Assembly (NCBI GenBank): GCA_027886175.1
Contig: JAJNNQ010000023.1
Span: 10,185,001-10,249,000 of the forward strand
Source: Phylloscopus collybita
Lineage: Eukaryota > Chordata > Aves > Passeriformes > Phylloscopidae
Direction of reading: 5' to 3'
DNA: 64,000 bases
Shown here piece after piece: positions 54,672 to 64,000 of this stretch. The notes beneath the pieces are model-generated. The model had not been told where the DNA came from. It saw only the letters and a program-made list of their open reading frames with translations, and ran no database searches. Every line of letters starts with the position of its first letter. Position 1 is the stretch's first letter. The position numbers were made by a program, and so were the translations under genes.

Positions 54672-57600
54672 ACAAATATATTAACTTTCCAAGCATAATG
54701 TTATTTCTTCTCACAACTATCTTCTGACTTCTCAATTATTTAATATTAAACACCTTTCACTGACATAATTCCTTTAGTTCCTCTATCATTTATGTATTTT
54801 AGAGCCAATATGATAATTTATATAAAATAAGACCAGAGATATGCTAAAACTTTGATCAGTTATATGGAGACAAAGAGGGCACAGGCTTTTTGCCTTTTAC
54901 ATCGCTTCATCCAACTCTGTAAACTGTACTTCCTTTCTGCATTAACTAAACTTAAGAACTCACAAAAATATTTTCTGTTCATCTTTCAGCATTGTAGACT
55001 ATGAATGGCAATGTTAACGTTAAAGTGATGCAAGTTTTTAAAACGCTAAAAATCAAAATGCAGTGATCACCTTGGAACTGGCATCCTACATTAAGCTACA
55101 TTTTCAGCTAATCATGTATTTTCACTAAATATACACAAATAAACTACAGTAAGTCAGTTCAGGGAGCTGTGCCTGCACTCCTGGATGTAACTGTCCTCAC
55201 TAAAAGGTGCTGGTGCTGAAGGGTCACAGGTCAGAAGTGCTTTTCAGGGTGCACACAAAGATTTTGTCATCTAGCTGAAAATCCAAAAAATACCTAAACA
55301 CATTCAAACTTAGAAAAGAGAGATTAGAAGAAACAAACAATTCTCCCAGATTTTGCTCCTAAATACAGACTGTTCTTCAGGAGACAATAAAAACCACGGG
55401 ATTGAAGAAGATAAAGTGTTAATCGCATATTTGGTGGTTTATGAGCCAAAGCAGTCTGAGGTTTAAACTGCTTCTGCTCAGTGCTCATCCCATTCAGAGA
55501 CGATGAATCATTTCCCATTTGGCAGCACTTCTGCCTACAAGGCTTGTCTTCTGTGAGACTTCTCCTGTAGCCTTGTAATAGATTTGCTAATTTAGTACAC
55601 CTGACTTTGAGCAAAAGCTATTGTTGCCAGCTGTCAGACTAGACCTCGTCCTGTTTATCAGACACATCTCCACCAGCCCGGCCAGCCCCAGTCACAGAAA
55701 CACAACACTCCTCACTAATCCCGGGGCAGTAAATTACTTTCTAATATCCTTGTTTTTCTTATTCTGCCAAAATACCAACACATCACAGATTTAAAGCAAC
55801 AGCAAAATCAATTTATCTTCAGCAGCTGTGCTCATACCAGTTTATCCAATAAACACATTTTTTTAAAGTCATTTTTACTGTTCTAGTCATTCTGTCCATG
55901 AATTTCTGAGTTCCAGCAGTAGAGGTTTGACTGTTTTAAACAAAGGTAATATAAGCTCACAGGGAGTGTATTCTAGTTTTTTAGGCAGGCCTCCACAGCT
56001 CTTTGAAAGATAAATCAGAGCAAAACGAAGTACTAAATGCCTTACACATACTAAAATATTTCCTCATTTTCCCCAGAGCTTTGTGCATGCAAAAGAAAGT
56101 GCATTACTTGCTGTTTATAAATATTTGTGTGGACAGAAGCTCAGCGTAGGGGCAACAGAGAAAATACGGGGAGAGTTAGGTGGGTTTTGTTGCTCTGGGG
56201 TTTTTTTGTGGTTTGGTGCTTTGATGCTGTTGGGGTTTTTTTAAAACTCTCTGTAGTGAATCTGGGAAATGTAGGAAAAAACAATTTGCATATGATAGTT
56301 TAATGCCTAAACAAAATCTACCAGAACTTAATCCTTTACATTCCAGATTACATAAATCAGTTATACAGATGCAAAATAAAGCAGACCTACTCTTTACAGG
56401 TTTCACACAAACACATGCCCACATGTTAGATGCTCTTTTGATACTCTTCTAAATGTTTTAAACCTCACTATAATCAACAAAAATATGAGAATGAACACTC
56501 AGCTAACAAAAAATACAGAGTGTTGACATTGCTCTCTTGTGCTTCCAGGGGGCTGTGGAGCCACTCACTCATCTCTATCATTCAAATCTGGCTGCTGAAT
56601 TCATGCTGAGCTGTCAAGGAAATGCACCTGGACTCTTCCACCTGGGACTGACTTGAAAAGCCAGACAGAAACTGTGATTCGACATGCAAAGACCATGAGC
56701 AGGTTCCACACCACCTTGTGGTTACCTTCTGCTATACCTGTAACCAAAATTAAATTTCACTGTATTTGCCTTGTAGGGTAGCAGAGGATCCCCTCTGACC
56801 CTTTCCCTCGTGACAAAATCCATCCAAACTCCACTGCAAACACCCTGCTCTTGCAAAGGGAACACAGGTCTGGGAGCTCAGCTGCAGAGCCAACACCTGT
56901 TCTTCCAGCTGGGACAGAGGACAAAAACCTGGGAAAGAGAACAAAATCTTGGGATTTTAGGAAATAGAGGTGAAGTCAGAGCAAACAACAGACTCAAGAA
57001 GCAGAATTACTTCATTGCCTTGCAACTGCTACACAGCCAGTCTAGTCCCATGTAAAGCTGATGTTCTTGCAAATCAAAAGACCTGCATATATATATTTAT
57101 AGTTTCACAAGGTTTTTCATTGTAACATTTGAAATGATGAATCAGATACCATATTTCAAGTATTATTCATCTGTACAACTTAAGCTAGCCCTGAGGAACT
57201 ATTAAAGAAAAATATTTGCCAGGAAAAAATAACCCAGAATATATGATTCATTCACTTCTGAAACAATAAAATGGTTCACTATAACAAAAATAACTATATT
57301 GTAAATACTTCAATTAAAATGTAAAAAAAACCCTAGCCAAATACAATGAAGAAAGCATGCCCTTAGAATAAAAACAAACCACTAAACGTGCATATGTGTG
57401 CAAAACCAAAACAACTTGTTAGAAAAAGGTAATTTTATGAAATGTACTTAACACCATATCTGAAGGAAATGGTACTCTATTTTTTTAGGGATTTAATAGT
57501 CTTAGAACAACAAAGACACACCTCAACTCTCAAACTCTAAGCTATTCTCCCATTAAGCTGATAAACAGATATTTATTTCAGCGGAAAGCGATGCATGTAG

Positions 57601-60600
57601 TGTGTACTTAAAAACCAAACAGATCCTGAACATCCCCCTGGGAAGCAGACAAGGCTATCACTGACCTTAAATCATGATAAAAGGGATCTGCTGAACAAAA
57701 TCATGCATTTAATAATTTTATAGTTGCCCAAAGCTCAAAAAGGTCTGAAAATGAGCAGCATTTTGGACAAGAAGTCCTGTAAGAGCAGACTTGGTTTCAG
57801 CCTTGTGTAAACATTGGGGGAGAAGAGAAGCACTGTTATGCATCAGCAAATTAACTAAAACATGAAAACAGTCTGAAAACTTCATTTTTCTTCATAATTA
57901 GACAATATTAAGTTTACTTAAAATGAAACCTTGCAGTTTCACATTGTATCCGTTCATTCATTTTTAGTTTACTAAAAAAAAAAATCCATCTGAATGCATC
58001 CATAACTTCTCCTCTGTCTACACAGACCTCTACAAGAAACTTCAAATGGCACATCTGCCTGTCTCTTGCTGGAGATACACCTGCCCAGTACAGCTAATTT
58101 CTGGTTTCTTTTTTCACTGGTCAAACTCTTTTGCAGGCTCCTTTGTGTGTGTTTCATACACACAGAGAGTGAAGATCAAAGCATTTCACAACCCTGGCAG
58201 CTCAGTGTAAACAGAGCACGGTGTATTAAATCAACCCCCGACACTGGAAGATGCTCTAGTGGAAATCCAGTGGGGACAAACTGTAAAATTAAAGGGCTGC
58301 TCTCTTCTGTAGAGAAATATTCACAAAGAATGCAAGATCCATCACATTGCACAAATGATAACTGTCACAGCATGTATATTTCTCTGTCTGCTTCACATTT
58401 ACATTGACTCTAACTAAAGAAGCTCACATCTTTCGCGCAATGAACTCATTAACAGCAGATAACACTTCTTTGAAAACTTGTAACTTCTGGAGTTGCATTA
58501 ATTCTGACTCTAGAACCTCTGTGAAAATACAGCATGTAAATGAGACAAGGAAACTTAAAAATTGCATAATTCAATTATAATTAACAGCAGGTTTTCTGAC
58601 CCTTTTAAAGCAAGAAAATATTAGAATTAATGAAGTGACCAAGATATTCTTAGAATCAAGGGTCTTTAAAAAAAAACCAACTTCTCAGCTTTGCTAAAAG
58701 CTGAAGAATTCCTTTTGTTCTACACATATGGAGTAACCCTGATCTTATCTGCAAGCCTTTTTAGAATTATGTTCTGAATCATGGCCACTTAGAAGCCAGT
58801 CCTTAATTCCCTATTTCTTCTATACAGTCTCAAAATGATGAACACGTGGAGCTAAAGAGCAGATGGGAGAAGTGGGGTGAATGTTTTTTCCTGTTTGTTT
58901 TTAAACTTCTGGCCTCTCTCCAACTGTAACCACGCACATTCTTTGCATGTTGTGCATCCTGAGTTCTTATGAAGCCCCTGTGCTGTAGGTGACCCCTTCT
59001 TCCCAACAAAACAGATCACCAACAGCACATCACACGTGCAGCAACAGCACTCCCTGGTTACAAAGCCAAGTGCTGAAAGGTCTGGAACAGGAGACTCTGG
59101 GTTGCCTCTGTGACCTTGTGTTCAGTGCTGCAGCACCAGAGCCCAGGTACCAACAGATCCCCAGTGCCTTGTCCTGCCAAAATCAGGCCCCACCACCCAC
59201 CCATTCTCCTTGTTCCAGGTCACTCCCTTCTCCATCTTCATGCAGCTTTTGTGCTCTGTCCACTCCAGGTAGTGCCTCTCTTCACACCAGGAGCACGCCA
59301 AGTTCAGCACTAAGAGGCAGAGCTCAGGTCCTCACTAAACCTGCACCAAGCTCTACATGGATGATACAGCCACACCTGCCTATTACCCTGTCCCTGTTTG
59401 ACAGTGCCTCTGCCCCAGAATAAAGGATTCACAAGAACAAAGCACTTCTGGGTGATGTGCAATGTATTTTTAATCCTTTTTGAAACTGGTTGAAGTTAAG
59501 CAGAATCTTCCCAAAATAAATTTGGTCTGATTTAGCTCCTCAGCATGAAAAATGTCTGTGTTAGCCGGCTGCTAACAGCACTGAGCAGTGTCTGATAATG
59601 GGAAGCGCTAACTGGAGCTGGCATCATTAGCTCCAGCTCGGTATTCCAAGTTCAGCCAGAGTCATAAATTCCACTGATGGCAAGTAAAAGGGCAGGATGT
59701 TCAGACAGACAAAGCAATTCCATGTTCATATGACACAAAGTAGAAGCAAGTGCAGGCCCCAGAGCTTCCAGTCCCAACACTGCTGAAGAGACAAGGGAGC
59801 AATCCAAGGGTCAGGGTGACCAGGAACAATTTTCCTGTGCATTTACTGCCACTCCACTGCAGTGACAAAGGGTGGGAGCAGGACAAGTGCATCTCCAGGC
59901 ATGGACCACATAGCAAAGAACTGTTGAAATGTGGAGAGTGAGGTTACTAAATTTCAATAAACTTATGAAAAATATGAAGTTTTGAATGGGTCCAAAGTCC
60001 TGCCCAGTGTAGATGAAGTTACATTATGCTGATACACAGGAAATAGCTGACTGATTCTACAGGATGAACAATTCACCAGAGGAAAGGAACTTTCAGGAAA
60101 AATGATAAATATTGTAATGAGGAAATCCGAGGCACGTATTCACAATGCCACATTCACATCTCACAATGTGAAATTTCTTCATGATTCCCTGGCCACAGAA
60201 GCAAGTGAGACACAGACAAATAAAAATATATAGGGTCTCCCCCCAGGCAGAATAACCACTTGCTGTTTGGGAGGGGAACCAAGAACTTTACCATTTATCC
60301 TTGTAGATGGGATTATAGAACTTTTAACCTCCTTTTACCCCCTCATAACAGCTACTGAGAGAAGACTGTGAAGTGTGGGAACTGCTTGAGGAAGGGAGAG
60401 AAGACTACACAAATATTTTATGTCAAGCCAGGCACGACGCACGTACTACTGAAAATTACTCTAAGTCATTTTTTCCTTAAAGGCCTTCTCTTTTCCTGCT
60501 GCAGAATAAAGCAGACGCCAACATTTTAAATCATCTTTCAACCCAGTTCTTAAGAAGAAATCCCAAATATGAAGGATGTTCACAAAAGGGCCACAGTGTT

Positions 60601-63600
60601 ACACGACAGCACAACTTCAGGATAAATCCTGCCCCCCTCAGATTAGTACAATCAAAAGATTTAAACCCTTTAACTTCTAAACAAAAAGCTGATATCCAAC
60701 TATTTGAGGCAAATTGGAATTATTGCATAGCACCTGGAATTTACAGACAGCATTTGCTTCTCTAAGAAACCAGGGGCACTTCCCCTGTGCAGCAGCATTA
60801 ATAAGCTTGAACAGAGGAAAACAGCAGTTTTTCCCCATTCCAATATGCTTGACCAAGACTTTACTATAACTGTGTGTGATGTATCTACATATATATACAT
60901 CTCACATATATACATTTGAAGATTCTGTTCACCAACACCTTGCACTTCACCAAGCATCCAGAATTGCTAGTTAGACATTTAGAAATGCCACATACACAAC
61001 TCACTGGAAATTATGAAAGATGGCATAAAAATTTTTTTCATTGTTCAAGCTTCAATTAACAAGAACCTTCTGCAAGAACAGTATAAAACATTTTTGAACT
61101 TTCTACTACAATCCTCTAAATAAACGCCTCAGAAAATTTCTGCTTTATCATGCATTATGCTCTTCTTTAAGCCTGGGCAATTTCTGTGTCATAGACTGTG
61201 CACTCAGGCTTTAAGAAGGCAATAATTCTTAATTTCATACTTGGTACTGCTGAGCAAGTGCTCTCCAGAAGATGTGAGGATCAGGTCCTTCACATCTATT
61301 TAAATGAAGTACTCAGCAATAGGTATTTTGTGTCCTTTAAAATATACATATTTGTATTATCAGGATGGAGAGAAATGCTGAGCATCCCCAGGTTTCCACA
61401 CTGACAGTGCAATCATTGATTCATTACAGCCTGGCTCAGTGCTGTACTCAGCAACACGACCTGTACATTTCTTTACATTTTAGCCCAAGCACTGGAACCC
61501 GCATTTGTTTTCTGCTTCCACTATAAAGTGACACAAAATCTTGGAGACTTACAGTCCCTTCATGTCCCTGTGTCAGCTCTTGAACAATTGTGCCCCACTC
61601 TGTCCCCTCTACAAATGTCCCCTTTTGCCTCTGAATGACACCACCTACACCACCTCTATCCTATGAAGTTTCTTATATCACACTTGATGCCACCCTTTAT
61701 AAATTAAGCCAGAAGAACTCACTTTGCTGCTAAACAAAAAAGAGGACACCTAAATATTACTACAACTAAGCACAATGCTATTACTTATCTAGTTCTGCAC
61801 ACAGTCTTCTATACAGAGCTATAAACTATTTTATAATCCACCAGGGAAAATAATGGGAAGAACAACTTCTCTTTAAATAAATATTTATAGATATTATAAA
61901 TAAATAATTTCAGAACAAGGTGAACATTTTCTGTTAAGAGTCAAATTGAAGGACTATTTGTCATAAGAATACCTAAATGTTTGGTACAATTAATGCCATG
62001 AATTTCTAATCCCAGGCAGTTAAGCATGAATGTAATTCTATGAATTTTATTTTGACATGTTTAGTTCCTTTTCATGTTTAAAGATATTTATTTTAATTTT
62101 TTTTTAACCAGCCATGTCCATAAATAACCCAGATACACCTTTCCTCCCTCACCAGTAAGAAAATTAATTTTGGTACATTTTATGTTTTTTGCGTAAAAAA
62201 TATCTGCATTTACTAGATTGCCTTTTACTGAAATGAAACAAAAAATTACTAAGTACACTCCATCTACTTTTTTCATGTCCTACAGAATGCACAAAGCAGG
62301 AGCTTTACCATACATAATTTTAAAAGTGTATAGCCTGGTTTTTATCTGTCTTAGGAAGAAATCATCAAGTAGCCCCAAGTTGAGAAAATGCCCCTAAGTA
62401 TCACCAAAACAGATTCTACCTCCAGTTAAATACGTGCACAACTGCATCTATAATTGAATTTATGTATGCATCTACATATAAACTCCAAATCAAATGGTTA
62501 AGCATGCTAAAAAGAAGCATCATGACAGATATAATTAGTTATTACTCCATTTAACTCCATCAGTAATGTTAAAATCTGGGTCAAGGCAGAATGAAAATGC
62601 CACCAAGAGCCTGCGGCTCTGTGAACCTGCCTGAAGCCACCACGCACTCACACATGAAGCCACCACAGTCCTCTACACCCAGAGGAAAAAAGGGGGATGA
62701 CAAGAGATGGACTTTAATGTGGAAGAATTCCTCAGCCCGGTCCATCTGACAGCAGAGGATGGAGCAGAGGGACACGTGCATCCCAAAAATCGGTGCTGCG
62801 GGTTGGAAAGCATTCCTATGGCATTGTCACTCCGATGTTTGTGGCAAGATGGCATCACACACGCTGACTGAAGCACGAATGGCACAGTCTGGGTACACAG
62901 TTTTCCTCTGACCTGTAAATTACATAGCCTGGACATTCTCTGCATATTTGAAACGACTCAAATGAATTGGTTACAGAAAGGAAGCATTGAAGCTGTTCCA
63001 CTGACAGTCCCACGGCCATGGAGTGACTCTCCCTTTCTCCAAGAAAACAAGACTTGTAACTTGGGTTAAATACGCACTGGCCAAGAGTCATTCCACAAAA
63101 TTACCAACAGGATACAGCCACAGAAATTCACATACTGCTACTTTTTCTTTCACTTTCAGACTTTTGAAAATGTAACACACTTCATCAAAAGCAATACGTG
63201 TTACTCACTTCTGGGGATATCAGCCCTCCTGGTCTGACCTGCCGAAGCAATAGCAAGAAAAAAGTATTTTGAAGTGGAAAAAAAGCAATTCCCAAGAGTC
63301 TGCAGGATGCTAAAATACAGCTGATAGTGCAACCCAAATACGGCAAATGAGAGATAACTGAACACAAATCACTCCAACTGCATAGTCTCCAAAGGCCCAA
63401 AACAGAACCATTTTTCTGGGGATTTAAACTCAAAAGAAACAATTTTCATGGACAGAAAGTCAAAAGATAGTGGATCTAAATCCCAGCTTTACTTGGTTTA
63501 TCCTTTTTATGATCTTGAGCATGTCTATTCTCCATCCTGTATCAGTCTCCCCCTTAAACTCAGATGATAATGCTTAGCCAGTTTTGTCCTGAGCTTTGTT

Positions 63601-64000
63601 ATCAACAGACAAAGACTTCTTTAAGGTTACAAGCAATCTTATCTATGCTTTCACTGGAAGTACTTAAAGATGAAGTAGCAAGAAAAAGTCAACAATTTGC
63701 TTCCCTGACTATATTACTGACAAATGTCCCTCAAGATTCTGATCCTCTTCCCCAAACAGGAATGTGCTTTGCTAACAGCAGACACACACAGCAGCTCCTT
63801 TCCCATGCACTGTTTAACATCCTGAGGTGAATCCTTCCCAGCTCTCAGAAGACACTGGAATGATCTCAGCCCTCACGTGTGATGAGCATTTACATTTATA
63901 CATTAAAGCAAGCACATAACAGCCTGTGCAGTAACGCACTCGTGCCACTCAGCCCAGTCAGAAGCCAGCTCACGTCATTGTTGTGAGGAGAGCAGGGAAG

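Larger units (their letters stand above)
42205..64000 (-). other. SMURF2 intron 1, 3' portion
   Basis: No sequence matching the expected exon 1 (start codon plus basic, Gly/Pro-containing N-terminus) and no CpG-island-like promoter is visible, so intron 1 exceeds 21.8 kb and exon 1 should lie past 64000. A large first intron is also typical of mammalian SMURF2. Contents seen: homopolymers (A9G11 at 43121-43140, T28 at 51188-51215, A21 at 52709-52729), a palindrome with TEAD-like half sites at 47797-47824, paired hairpins at 59560-59636, and a TA-rich patch near 60885-60915. No second gene recognised. Open frames up to 153 codons (48211-48672, - strand) look accidental. Confidence 0.75.

Noticed and set aside
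62580..64000. Search for SMURF2 exon 1 and a CpG-island promoter near the window end
   Set aside because: No matching start-codon exon or CpG-dense stretch; exon 1 is concluded to lie outside.

Overview
This is a vertebrate nuclear window, most likely from a bird and probably a passerine-type genome. The genes are spliced with GT-AG introns, most introns are short for a vertebrate (SMURF2 exons 2-19 fit in about 30 kb), I recognised no mammalian SINEs, and there is a young solo LTR of a type I associate with avian endogenous retroviruses. The species call is inference; vertebrate identity follows directly from the proteins.

Two genes lie tail to tail. On the + strand, positions 1056-7335 hold the last 12 coding exons that I can resolve of CEP95 (CCDC45, a coiled-coil centrosomal protein). 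They encode 519 residues ending in the conserved C-terminus, with a short 3' UTR and a polyA signal at 7497. On the - strand, positions 12696-42204 hold coding exons 2-19 of SMURF2, the C2-WW-HECT ubiquitin ligase of TGF-beta/BMP signalling. All exon joins keep frame. If exon 1 has the usual 52 coding bases, the protein is 753 residues, five more than human; the five extra residues lie in a glutamine-rich linker before HECT. Exon 1 and the promoter are not visible and should lie beyond 64000, so 42205-64000 is the 3' part of a large first intron. CEP95 and SMURF2 are also neighbours in mammals (human chromosome 17q), which supports both calls.

Layout: 1-1055, CEP95 upstream/intronic sequence; 1056-7520, CEP95; about 7520-9155, a convergent intergenic spacer; about 9155-12695, the long SMURF2 3' UTR; 12696-19862, eight closely spaced HECT exons plus linker exon 11; 23606-29705, the three WW domains and their linker; 33376-42204, the C2 domain; 42205-64000, intron 1. 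Notable non-coding items are a 569-bp solo LTR with a 5-bp target-site duplication that fills most of intron 8, a six-copy 52-bp minisatellite in intron 7 in which every copy carries a consensus-like 5' splice site on the SMURF2 sense strand, a GC-AG intron in CEP95, and an open in-frame extension upstream of exon 11 that could start a HECT-only product. I found no new gene system. The interest lies in these structural details of two known genes.
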